This document shows positions 1-5,870 of a DNA stretch of 36,003 nt, in pieces. The position numbers and the translations under genes were made by a program. The stretch's first letter is position 1. Each line of letters opens with the position of its first letter. The notes under the pieces are model-generated. The model did no database searches. It saw nothing but the letters and a program-made list of their open reading frames with translations, and was not told the origin of the DNA. Source of the stretch: a virus; the IMG/VR virus record IMGVR_UViG_3300020427_000005, positions 1 to 36,003 of that record. One strand, 5' to 3'.

Positions 1-133
1 TGCCGATATTGGCGCTGTAGCCACTGCTGCCGATCTTGGCGCTGTCGCCACTGCTGCCGATATTGGCGCTGTCGCCACTGCTGCCGATATTGGCGCTGTA
101 GCCACTGCTGCCGATATTGGCGCTGTAGCCGCT
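1..133. repeat. 27-bp in-frame tandem repeat, about five copies
   Basis: The 27-bp unit reads ggcgctgtagccactgctgc plus cgatatt on the plus strand. It recurs head to tail with one or two base changes per copy (gta/gtc, ata/atc). The period is nine codons of the leftward gene, so the repeat is a protein repeat. There are no unique spacers, so this is not a CRISPR array. The array continues past the left edge, and its true copy number is unknown. Confidence 0.9.
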
Positions 134-472
134 GTCGTCTTTTCTAAACGCCTCGTCTACCAACCAATCAACAGCCAGATTGATGAACGCGCCCATCGAC
201 ATTTCGGCCCCTATCGTGATCCGGCCAGCGGCGATCTTGCTGTCGCCGTGGTGCGTCCTGGTCTCGCCGGATAGCGATACCCCGCAGAAACGGCTGCCGA
301 AGGGACCGTAGTAGGACCAGACATCGAAGGGGTTCAGGCAGGCGTGGAAACCGCTTACGCAAGCCTCCACCTCGCCATCATGCTCATAGGTCCTGCCGAC
401 CTCATATTGGTATCCCCGGCATTTCAAGTCGGCATCGAAGCCCTTGAACGCCTTTATCGGTGCATCTGTCAT
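1..472 (-). CDS. DUF7666-like phage protein with nonapeptide repeats, 3' end outside window
   Basis: An open leftward frame runs from an ATG at 472 past position 1 with no stop, giving 157 residues. The first 60 or so residues (KGFDADLKCRGYQYEVG, then FHACLNPFDVWSYYG) match the N-terminal pattern I know from phage proteins labelled DUF7666. No biochemical role is known to me. From about residue 114 the protein becomes a nine-residue repeat of the type SSGYSANIG, with variants GDSANIG and GDSAKIG, which suggests a solenoid or fibrous tail. The start is set by GGGAGA about seven bases upstream. A promoter with an operator in its spacer lies at 549-577, giving a leader of about 70 nt. The gene probably belongs to the leftward early operon under repressor control. 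Confidence 0.75.
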   Translation of the reverse strand, partial: MTDAPIKAFKGFDADLKCRGYQYEVGRTYEHDGEVEACVSGFHACLNPFDVWSYYGPFGSRFCGVSLSGETRTHHGDSKIAAGRITIGAEMSMGAFINLAVDWLVDEAFRKDDSGYSANIGSSGYSANIGSSGDSANIGSSGDSAKIGSSGYSANIG

Positions 473-548
473 GTGTCTCTCCCGTGTGATCCGCGATCTG
501 CCCGCGTTGCCGGTCTGGCGGTTCGGGCGTCTTCGGCGGTATGGGAGG

Positions 549-577
549 AATGTATCCACCAATTGTGGATCATGCAA
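549..577 (-). promoter_or_regulatory. Leftward promoter with repressor operator in its spacer
   Basis: On the minus strand, -35 TTGCAT (572-577) and -10 TACATT (549-554) are separated by 17 bp. The spacer is filled by the palindrome ATCCACCAATTGTGGAT (554-570), whose 6-bp arms are perfect. This is the same operator type as in the repressor/Cro intergenic region. The start of transcription would be near 542, about 70 nt before the DUF7666-like gene. Confidence 0.7.
554..570. promoter_or_regulatory. Operator, ATCCAC-N5-GTGGAT family
   Basis: ATCCACCAATTGTGGAT is a 17-bp interrupted palindrome with perfect arms. It shares both arms with the site at 4900-4916 and the CAATT spacer with the site at 4875-4891. 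Binding by the phage repressor is inferred from sequence identity. Confidence 0.7.
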
Positions 578-584
578 GCAGTAA

Positions 585-601
585 ATTCACACGAGGTGGA
601 T
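585..601. promoter_or_regulatory. Second left operator, one arm mismatch
   Basis: ATTCACACGAGGTGGAT has one mismatch between its arms. It lies 31 bp centre to centre from the 554-570 site, about three helical turns. It sits just upstream of the possible rightward promoter of the RelA/SpoT gene, so a repressor bound here could act on either direction. Confidence 0.5.
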
Positions 602-606
602 TTTTC

Positions 607-637
607 TTGCGCTGCCCCTTCGCCCCCGTGCTACATT
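607..637 (+). promoter_or_regulatory. Possible rightward promoter of the RelA/SpoT gene
   Basis: TTGCGC (607-612) and TACATT (632-637) are 19 bp apart, a weak pair. No better pair is seen before the ATG at 647. The -10 box ends nine bases before that ATG. Confidence 0.3.
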
Positions 638-646
638 GCCGGGGTC

Positions 647-1403
647 ATGAACGAAGCTTCCTTGCCGAATCTCCCGTCTGCTGATCCGATCCCTGGTGAA
701 GATTGGGGAGTCGGCATGGCTGAATGGTCAAAGCGAGAGCACTCGAAGCGGACCATCAAGAACGCGGGCTATCTGCTTGCTGGACGGCTCGCCTATAACG
801 CGGATGCAATCGAGGCGTTCAGGATCGCGCACAATTGGCGCATGGCTCACGCCTATCCGATGATGAGGGAAAGGGTGTTGCTGTCGCGCGCCTGTTCGGG
901 CGCGGGCGATACGGCGGGTCGGATCAAGCGAATGGACTCGATCCGCAAGAAGTTGCGCCGATCGAGCATCACCCTGGACAGCATTCAGGATCTAGCTGGC
1001 ATCAGGGCAATCTTGCCTGACATGGATGCCGTTGCGTCTGTCGTGGCGAAGTATCAGGCGGGTTACGGCCAGTCCACCATTCGCAGGGTCGATGATTACA
1101 TCACCAGTCCCAAGTCTGGTGGCTATAGAAGCATTCATCTGATCCGCAGTTTTGCGGGCGGTGGGCATGGTGAAAACTATCGGGGGCAGCGGGTTGAGAT
1201 TCAGATCAGAACGCGCTTGCAGCACGTGTGGGCAACAGCGGTTGAGGCGGTGGGTGCCGTTCGCGGGGAGGACTTGAAGGCCGGTGAGGGAAGCAGGGAT
1301 TGGCTGCGCCTGATGGAATTAATGTCAGCAAATTTCGCGACACTGGAGGGTCAGCCGGTCGGAGGCTATGTTCAGGTTTCCAAAGCTGAAAGGCTGGAGG
1401 AAT
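647..1403 (+). pseudogene. RelA/SpoT-domain protein, 5' fragment interrupted by IS66
   Basis: This fragment encodes a (p)ppGpp synthetase-like (RelA_SpoT) domain, about residues 90-215, without the HD hydrolase domain of long Rel proteins. Visible motifs are DLAGIR (115-120), YRSIHL (160-165) and VEIQIRT (183-189), which includes the conserved synthetase glutamate. The native frame is cut after residue 252 by the IS66 element. The reading frame then continues 12 codons into the element (CKRDVAPLCGEA) and stops at 1439-1441. The start is either ATG 647, with almost no leader, or ATG 716, which has GGGGAG five bases upstream. Joining 1403 to 3940 restores a seamless protein of 375 residues from 647, or 352 from 716. 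Phage and prophage RelA-like proteins are known as toxins and superinfection-exclusion factors, but that role is only an inference here. Whether the truncated domain is active cannot be read from sequence. Confidence 0.85.
1396..1403. repeat. IS66 target site duplication, left copy
   Basis: GGAGGAAT directly precedes the left end of the element and is repeated at 3932-3939. Eight bp is the duplication length typical of the IS66 family. Confidence 0.95.
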
Positions 1404-1423
1404 GTAAGCGCGACGTTGCGCCC

Positions 1424-3019
1424 CTATGCGGCGAGGCTTGACGGCTGTTTGAAGCGCCATGGCATTAGGTCTTCGATGTCGCTTTTGGGGTGACCGTTGA
1501 GGATGGCGCGCAAGGTGGCGGCGATGTAGTCGACCGGGTTGACATCAGCCAGCTTGCAGGTGGCGACGAGCGAGGCCAGCATCGCCCAGTTTTCGGCACC
1601 GATCTCGTTCCCGGCGAAGAGCGCGTTCTTGCGGGTCAACGCGATGGGCCTGATCTGGTTCTCGACCGGATTGGTGTCTAGCTCGAGCCTGCCGTCGTCG
1701 AGGAAGCGGCTCAGGCCAGGCCAGATTGCCAGCGTGTAGCGGATGTCCTCGGCCAGCCGGGACTTGCCGGGGATGCGCGACAGCTGGGCCTCAAGCCAGG
1801 GCTTGAGGGCTGCGATGATCGGGGCGGCATGCTCGCGGCGGGCGGCGAGACGAACTGCGGGAGGCTTGCCACGCACGCTGTCTTCGACCCGATACAGGGC
1901 CGCGATCCGGCGCAGCATTTCCTCGGCAATCGGCGAGCGGTCGCTCTCGAAGCGCTTGACGAAGCGGCGGCGAACATGGGTCCAGCAATGGACCAGTTGC
2001 CATGGTCTGTTGCCGCGCGTGACCTCGGTCATCGCGTTGTAGGCCGGGTATGCGTCGCATTGCAGGAATACCCCCTGATAGCCCTCGAGGAACTTCAGCG
2101 GATGCTCCTTGCCGCGGCCGGGGGCGTAATGGAACAACACGATGGGCGGGTCGGTGCCGCCATGGCCGCGATCGTCGGAGACCACCGCCCAGAACCAGCC
2201 GTTCTTTGTGGCCCCGCGCCCCGGGTCCAGCACCGGGGCGCGGGTCTCGTCGACGAAGATGCGATCGGCCTTGCGTAGGTGGGCCTGCATATGCCGGATG
2301 ATCGGCAGCAGATGGAAGCAGGCGCGCCCCGTCCAGTTGCCGAGGGTGCCGCGGTCGAGATCAAGCCCCTGGCGCCGGAAGATATCGGCCTGGCGGTAGA
2401 ATGGCAGATGGTCGCCGAACTTCGAGACCATGATCCACGCAATGAACTGCTCGGTCGGCAGCCCGCCCGGCACGATATGTTCGGGTGCATGCGCCTGCGC
2501 CATGCCCTGCGCGCAGCGCCGGCAGGCATACTTCGGGCGGCGTGTGACCAGCACCCGGAACTGGGCGGGGATCACATCCAGCCGTTCGGAGACGTCTTCG
2601 CCGATCCGGGCCATCTCGCCGCAGCCACAGGGGCAGAGCGTGCTGGCGGGCTCGATCACCCGCTCGATGCGGGGCAGATGCGGCGGCAGATGTCCGCGGT
2701 TACGCCGGGGCTTGCGGGGGGCATCCGTGCCCCTGGCGGCCCGTAGCGCCGCCTCGGCCTTTTCTTGCGCCGCCTCGAGCACGCCCTGCGCCAGTTCTGC
2801 ATCCTCGAGCGGCAGGTTGAACTGATCCGGCGACAGCTTTTCGGAGCTTTTGCCGAACCTCTCTCGCCGTGCCGCGCGCAGGATTTCCTCCAGCCGACGA
2901 TTGGCATCCTGAACTTCGGCCAGCTGCGCTTCGACCTCGGCAAGGCGGGCGCTCAGACGGGCGTTTTCACGGGCAAGAGCAGCGGCTTCCATGGGGTGAA
3001 GTGAATCACGTCCTCCCAT
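1424..3019 (-). CDS. tnpC: IS66 transposase TnpC
   Basis: This is the DDE transposase of the element. In order, the protein shows an N-terminal coiled coil rich in Glu, Arg and Leu, the RRERFGKSSEKL segment typical of IS66, a zinc-binding part (CPCGCGEM, then CRRC), and the catalytic core. Core markers are IFVDETR (first Asp), FLQCDAYPAYN (second Asp) and LDTNPVENQIRP (Glu), followed by the IS66 C-terminal segment with ENWAMLASL. The stop at 1424-1426 lies 20 bp inside the element. The frame is open back to a TTG at 3061, next to the tnpB stop, which would suit translational coupling. I give the ATG at 3019; ATG 2992 is also possible. Length (about 520-545 aa) is normal for the family. Confidence 0.93.
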   Translation of the reverse strand: MGGRDSLHPMEAAALARENARLSARLAEVEAQLAEVQDANRRLEEILRAARRERFGKSSEKLSPDQFNLPLEDAELAQGVLEAAQEKAEAALRAARGTDAPRKPRRNRGHLPPHLPRIERVIEPASTLCPCGCGEMARIGEDVSERLDVIPAQFRVLVTRRPKYACRRCAQGMAQAHAPEHIVPGGLPTEQFIAWIMVSKFGDHLPFYRQADIFRRQGLDLDRGTLGNWTGRACFHLLPIIRHMQAHLRKADRIFVDETRAPVLDPGRGATKNGWFWAVVSDDRGHGGTDPPIVLFHYAPGRGKEHPLKFLEGYQGVFLQCDAYPAYNAMTEVTRGNRPWQLVHCWTHVRRRFVKRFESDRSPIAEEMLRRIAALYRVEDSVRGKPPAVRLAARREHAAPIIAALKPWLEAQLSRIPGKSRLAEDIRYTLAIWPGLSRFLDDGRLELDTNPVENQIRPIALTRKNALFAGNEIGAENWAMLASLVATCKLADVNPVDYIAATLRAILNGHPKSDIEDLMPWRFKQPSSLAA

Positions 3020-3061
3020 CTTTGGCCAGTAAAAGCAGAGATTTCTTGCGCATTTCGCCAA

Positions 3062-3415
3062 TCAACCGGCAAGCGGTGGACGGCGCGCCCGCTCCGGCCG
3101 GACGAGGCGCCAATCCAGCCCCTCGAACAGCGCTGCCAGTTGCGCTGACGACATCCGCATCACCCCGTCCCGCACCTGCGGCCAGACGAACTTGCCGCCC
3201 TCCAGACGCTTGTGCGCCAGCACCATCCCGGTCTGGTCCCAGAACAGCAGCTTGATCCGATCCGCGCGCTTCGAGCGGAACACGAAGACGGCACCGCAAA
3301 ATGGATCAAGGCCGAACATCTCCTGCACCGCCAGCGCAAGCCCGTCGATGCCCTTGCGAAAGTCGATCGGGCGCGTCGCCACGAAGACCTTCGTGGGACT
3401 GCCTTGCCCGAACAT
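3062..3415 (-). CDS. tnpB: IS66 accessory protein TnpB
   Basis: The 117-residue protein has the family signature: VFVATRPIDFRKGIDGLA near the N-terminus, then FVFRSKRADRIKLLFWD, then KRLEGGKFVWP. TnpB is needed for IS66 transposition, but its biochemical role is not settled. Its ATG (3415) overlaps the tnpA stop in a TGATG arrangement, so translation is probably coupled. Its stop at 3062-3064 directly precedes the region where tnpC begins. Confidence 0.93.
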   Translation of the reverse strand: MFGQGSPTKVFVATRPIDFRKGIDGLALAVQEMFGLDPFCGAVFVFRSKRADRIKLLFWDQTGMVLAHKRLEGGKFVWPQVRDGVMRMSSAQLAALFEGLDWRLVRPERARRPPLAG

Positions 3416-3876
3416 CACGAGGCCGCCGCCCGGGCCGCGCGGATGGCGCGTGTCAGCCGCGCCTCGTCAGCTTCAGCTCCGACCCGGATCACGACATCGC
3501 CCACAACAATTTCCAGATCGAGCCTGTCGCGGACCGGCTGCGCAGGCAGCTCTGGGGCCTCGACGACCAGTTCGGCAAAGGCAGGCAGCCCGGCCATGCT
3601 CTCGGAAACCACCAGGTTCCCTTTGCGCAACTGCTTGCGCCAGTCATAAATCTGCCAGCGGGTCGTGCCGTGCTGGCGCGCAACATCCGCGACCGTCACC
3701 CCGGGCATCATGCTTTCCACTGCAATCCGCGCCCGCTCGGCTTTACCTCGCCGCCGCCGACCGCTCGGCCCCTCAATCACCTCAAGCCGCGAAACTCCGC
3801 TGGTGATCGAGCCGTCCAAATGGACGCCCATTTTGCCGTCTATTTCCAAGTCCAACCCTCCGCTCCGCATCTGCAT
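3415..3876 (-). CDS. tnpA: IS66 accessory protein TnpA, HTH type
   Basis: The 153-residue protein carries an HTH segment of the IS3/IS66 Orf1 kind (GVTVADVARQHGTTRWQIYDW, about residues 59-79) after a basic stretch SGRRRRGKAERAR. It is expected to bind DNA and help transposition. It is the first gene of the tnpA-tnpB-tnpC operon, reading leftward. The start is uncertain: ATG 3876, the ATG two codons later and ATG 3831 are all possible, and none has a clear ribosome binding site. The C-terminal half (LDLEIVVGDVVIRVG) is typical of the family. Confidence 0.88.
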   Translation of the reverse strand: MQMRSGGLDLEIDGKMGVHLDGSITSGVSRLEVIEGPSGRRRRGKAERARIAVESMMPGVTVADVARQHGTTRWQIYDWRKQLRKGNLVVSESMAGLPAFAELVVEAPELPAQPVRDRLDLEIVVGDVVIRVGAEADEARLTRAIRAARAAAS

Positions 3877-3931
3877 GCAGAATGCGCGGCTCAGATCAGA
3901 AATGGCAGGAGGGGATCGGCGTGGCGCTTAC

Positions 3932-3939
3932 GGAGGAAT
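3932..3939. repeat. IS66 target site duplication, right copy
   Basis: GGAGGAAT is identical to 1396-1403. Removing the element and one copy restores a continuous reading frame. Confidence 0.95.
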
Positions 3940-4310
3940 TACAGTCTCTGGCTGAGGGGCTGGATGCCGTCGCGGTTCTCTCGACATTCCGAACAGTGGT
4001 GAAGGCATCCGAAAACAGTGCCTACAGGCACTTTCTGATACGTCTCGACGCGAAAGCAGGTGAGGTCGAGATCATCGCCCGGCCTACGTTTTCTGCGCAA
4101 AGCGAACAGTATATGGACGCGAACAATGAACCAGAAAACGCCCCTGCGGTGCTGGTTTCCGCAGATAGCATCGAGGTGCTGCGGCGCGCATATCCCAACT
4201 ATTTCCTGGACGTGGGAGAGTTCGTTGCCCGACTGAGAGAGGCCCTTGGCAAGGGGCCTTACATTGATCGGGTGAACACTGATTTTCTCAGGCGTTGGAA
4301 AAATCGCTGA
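3932..4310 (+). pseudogene. RelA/SpoT-domain protein, 3' fragment after IS66
   Basis: This is the C-terminal remainder of the gene that begins at 647 or 716. It begins with the right copy of the 8-bp duplication (3932-3939), and native coding resumes at 3940 in the correct frame (LQSLAEGLDAVAVL). The 123 residues after the break show RHFLIRLDAKAGEVEI and AVLVSADSIEVLRRAYPNYF, a pattern I know from the C-terminal domain of stand-alone bacterial RelA/SpoT-domain proteins of this size. It has no cysteine pairs, so it does not look like a zinc finger. A frame upstream reaches into the element (ATG 3882), so a chimeric peptide could be made, but no promoter or ribosome site supports that. Confidence 0.85.
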
Positions 4311-4402
4311 GCGTCAAAAGGCGTCCGTAGAATTTTACTACCACATCTAGGGCCGCACCGATTCGCCCACAGGAACTTGCGGTCAACCTGTCTTTCTAGG
4401 GG

Positions 4403-4432
4403 TTGCAGTATCGGCAATTTCCTGCCTACGTT
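4403..4432 (+). promoter_or_regulatory. Possible promoter of the small gene at 4472
   Basis: TTGCAG (4403-4408) and TACGTT (4427-4432) are 18 bp apart. The predicted transcript would start near 4439 and run toward the 3' end of the repressor gene on the other strand. Confidence 0.35.
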
Positions 4433-4471
4433 CATGGTATGTTCTGGAATCGTGCGCGACTTGGAGGAGCT

Positions 4472-4645
4472 ATGAAGGTTGTTGATAAGCGGCTGGACAG
4501 AATGATCGAGATTGCAGATTTGCTTGATGTGCCGCTGGACCACGTTGTCCAGCACATGGGCCGGTGCGATCAAAGCACGTTTCTGATGCTGTCGGGCAAC
4601 CCGGACAAATTGCCGCGATACACGAAGTCCAGTTTCAACCCGTAA
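4472..4645 (+). CDS. Small hypothetical protein converging on the repressor
   Basis: The 57-residue frame has a near-perfect Shine-Dalgarno, GGAGGAG at 4463-4469, before its ATG. The protein (MKVVDKRLDRMIEIADLLDV, then CDQSTFLMLSGNPDKLPRY) is acidic to neutral and probably helical in its first half. I recognise no family. It overlaps the last 76 bp of the repressor gene in opposite orientation, so its transcript would be antisense to the repressor's 3' end. The strong ribosome site is the main support. Confidence 0.5.
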   Translation: MKVVDKRLDRMIEIADLLDVPLDHVVQHMGRCDQSTFLMLSGNPDKLPRYTKSSFNP

Positions 4646-4839
4646 AGGTCGCAGAGACGCTCAGCTTCATCGACGGTGATGCGCCTCGACCCGTTCTCCC
4701 AGTTGTTATACTGGGTAACGCCGAAACCATGCTTCAACGCCCACTCTTTCTGGGACATTGACGACTCCCCCTCTCGGATCGCGCGCAGGCGATTGCCGAT
4801 GGCAGAGTAGGGCATGTCTTTTTCAGCGGCTTTTCTCAT
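4570..4839 (-). CDS. XRE-family phage repressor, short form
   Basis: This 89-residue HTH protein is divergently transcribed from a Cro-like gene across three operators, the layout of a phage immunity region. The HTH is at about residues 28-55 (MSQKEWALKHGFGVTQYNNWENGSRR read in order), followed by a helix, ITVDEAERLCDLYGL. There is no C-terminal S24/LexA-like peptidase domain, so RecA-driven self-cleavage is not expected; induction must work another way. The ATG at 4839 has no Shine-Dalgarno, but a -10 box ends six bases upstream, pointing to a leaderless mRNA. A start at 4815 (MPYSAIG) is possible but would need a leader. It overlaps the convergent gene at 4472-4645 by 76 bp. Confidence 0.82.
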   Translation of the reverse strand: MRKAAEKDMPYSAIGNRLRAIREGESSMSQKEWALKHGFGVTQYNNWENGSRRITVDEAERLCDLYGLKLDFVYRGNLSGLPDSIRNVL

Positions 4840-4845
4840 GGCGCG

Positions 4846-4875
4846 AATGTTCACAAATTGTGAACCAATGTGCAA
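4846..4875 (-). promoter_or_regulatory. Repressor promoter, leaderless type
   Basis: On the minus strand, -35 TTGCAC (4870-4875) and -10 AACATT (4846-4851) are 18 bp apart. Six bases separate the -10 box from the ATG at 4839. The operator at 4849-4865 covers part of the -10 box and most of the spacer, so autorepression is likely. Confidence 0.6.
4849..4865. promoter_or_regulatory. Immunity operator, repressor-proximal
   Basis: GTTCACAAATTGTGAAC has perfect 6-bp arms and a 5-bp spacer. It overlaps the repressor's -10 region. The arms differ from the ATCCAC consensus at two positions, so its affinity may differ from the other sites. Confidence 0.7.
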
Positions 4876-4891
4876 ACCACCAATTGTGGGC
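4875..4891. promoter_or_regulatory. Immunity operator, middle
   Basis: AACCACCAATTGTGGGC keeps the CCAC/GTGG core and the CAATT spacer seen at 554-570. It lies between the two divergent -35 boxes. Centre-to-centre distances to its neighbours are 26 and 25 bp. Confidence 0.65.
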
Positions 4892-4921
4892 TTGCTAGAA
4901 TCCACCTGATGTGGATATAGT
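4892..4921 (+). promoter_or_regulatory. Early rightward promoter, leaderless type
   Basis: -35 TTGCTA (4892-4897) and -10 TATAGT (4916-4921) are 18 bp apart. The -10 box ends six bases before the ATG at 4928, so transcription should start at or beside the A of the start codon. The operator at 4900-4916 fills the spacer. Confidence 0.7.
4900..4916. promoter_or_regulatory. Immunity operator, Cro-proximal
   Basis: ATCCACCTGATGTGGAT has perfect 6-bp arms identical to those of the site at 554-570. It lies between the -35 and -10 boxes of the early rightward promoter, a position that blocks RNA polymerase. Confidence 0.75.
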
Positions 4922-4927
4922 GCCGTC

Positions 4928-5176
4928 ATGAGCACATCCGACGAATTGGCAGAAGCCCTTGGGCGCAAGAACATCGCTGACGCCGTTGGCGTCGGCCTGA
5001 CGGCTGTGAGCAATGCGGTCGTGCGGGGCTGGTTCCCGTCATCGTGGTTCCTCGCGGTTAAGTCACTAGCTGACACAAGGGGGCAGGATTGCCCTCCTGA
5101 ACTCTTCAAAATGCGCGGCGCGCCTACACCAAATGTGGATACGTCACGCGCCCGTCAAGATGGGGGGTCGTCATGA
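4928..5176 (+). CDS. Cro-like HTH protein
   Basis: This 82-residue protein has a short HTH (NIADAVGVGLTAVSNAVVRGW, read in order, about residues 15-35) in the style of phage Cro and YdaS-like regulators. It is the first gene of the rightward operon, faces the repressor gene across three operators, and probably shuts off repressor synthesis after induction. The start at 4928 has no Shine-Dalgarno and sits six bases after the -10 box, so the mRNA is predicted to be leaderless. Its stop overlaps the next start in an ATGA. A degraded operator-like sequence, CTACACCAAATGTGGAT, lies inside the gene at 5124-5140. Confidence 0.78.
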   Translation: MSTSDELAEALGRKNIADAVGVGLTAVSNAVVRGWFPSSWFLAVKSLADTRGQDCPPELFKMRGAPTPNVDTSRARQDGGSS

Positions 5177-5589
5177 GCGCGCCCGCCATCGACACCGACC
5201 TGATCGCAATGTCATGGCCTGACCGTCTCCGCTACGCCGCCGATCACGACATGGGAGTGAGCGACCTGGCGCGCGCTGTGGGTGTATCAAAGACTGCCGT
5301 TAGCAGGCAGGCCAGGCGGCACGGCGTCAGGCTGACAGACCAACGCAAGTCGGCAGCCCACGCCGAGCGGATGCGGACGCTGAACGCGGACCCGGAATTT
5401 GCCGCCGCGAATGCCGAGCGGTCGCGGGCAAGGATGCGGACGCTGAACGCGGACCCGGAGTTCAACCCGCTCGCTACGCTGACGGAAAGAGAGCGCGCGG
5501 ACTACGATACCCTCAAGCGGGCCGGGTATGCTCGGAACGAGGTGTTCGCGATGATCGGTCGTGATGATCTGATCGGGGGTGCCGCATGA
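5173..5589 (+). CDS. HTH protein with a duplicated 21-residue unit
   Basis: The 138-residue protein begins with a basic HTH (VSDLARAVGVSKTAVSRQAR, about residues 29-48). Two copies of a 21-residue unit follow, each starting RMRTLNADPEF. The first continues AAANAERSRA and the second NPLATLTERE. The C-terminus (KRAGYARNEVFAMIGRDDL) is a second possible helical unit. It is presumably a DNA-binding regulator of the early operon; I know of no experimental role. ATGA overlaps couple it to both neighbours (5173-5176 and 5586-5589). Confidence 0.75.
   Translation: MSAPAIDTDLIAMSWPDRLRYAADHDMGVSDLARAVGVSKTAVSRQARRHGVRLTDQRKSAAHAERMRTLNADPEFAAANAERSRARMRTLNADPEFNPLATLTERERADYDTLKRAGYARNEVFAMIGRDDLIGGAA
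5369..5459. repeat. Two exact 28-bp direct repeats, 63 bp apart
   Basis: The 28 bases at 5369-5396 (beginning ggatgcggacgctgaacgc) recur exactly at 5432-5459. The offset is 63 bp, or 21 codons, so the repeat is in frame. Identity at third positions points to recent duplication. Confidence 0.9.
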
Positions 5590-5870
5590 GCGCGCCCAGC
5601 CCCGAGGACCGCGACCACATGCAGGCCGCAGCATGTCGCCGCCTGTGGTCTGCCGTGGCGCTGACCGTGTTCAGCGATAGCTGGTCCGCCATCGAGGCGG
5701 GCACGATCAGCCGGGAAGACGCCCGCAGGAAGGCGCTGCGCTATTTCCGCAGCCGCGACGGCCGGAGCGTTATGGATCTCGCCGGTATCGACGTGGACCC
5801 TGATCGCCTCGCGAATATTGCAGCCGACCCTGCCATGCGCGAGCGGACGAAGCATCGGGAGGCGGAGTGA
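5586..5870 (+). CDS. Hypothetical phage protein
   Basis: The 94-residue protein has SVMDLAGIDVDPDRLANIAA in its second half, preceded by ALRYFRSRDGR. This layout is common in small early proteins of alphaproteobacterial phages and prophages, but no function is known to me. It is probably helical and cytoplasmic. The ATG overlaps the previous stop (ATGA), and its own stop overlaps the next start (TGATG). Confidence 0.7.
   Translation: MSAPSPEDRDHMQAAACRRLWSAVALTVFSDSWSAIEAGTISREDARRKALRYFRSRDGRSVMDLAGIDVDPDRLANIAADPAMRERTKHREAE

Larger units (their letters stand above)
1404..3931 (-). mobile_element. IS66-family insertion sequence, complete, 2,528 bp
   Basis: The element starts GTAAGCGCGACGTTGCG at 1404 and its other end reads GTAAGCGCCACGCCGATC inward from 3931. 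The terminal inverted repeats match at 17 of the first 22 positions. An exact 8-bp duplication GGAGGAAT flanks it. It carries three leftward genes in the standard IS66 order tnpA, tnpB, tnpC. All three frames are intact, so the insertion looks recent or still competent. It lies in the opposite orientation to the RelA/SpoT gene it splits. Confidence 0.96.

Noticed and set aside
1-133. CRISPR-like array at the left edge
   Set aside because: The repeats are contiguous 27-bp units with no unique spacers and keep a leftward protein frame.
344-646. Upstream extension of the RelA/SpoT frame to an ATG at 344
   Set aside because: The stretch overlaps the leftward gene and its promoter and operators; starts at 647 or 716 fit the promoter or a ribosome site.
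3932-4310. CapRel-type zinc-finger antitoxin domain at the RelA/SpoT C-terminus
   Set aside because: Size and domain order are similar, but no Cys/His pattern or other specific match is visible; kept only as a testable idea.
5124-5140. Sixth operator inside the Cro-like gene
   Set aside because: Only the right half (GTGGAT) matches well; the left half CTACAC is poor and no promoter is near.
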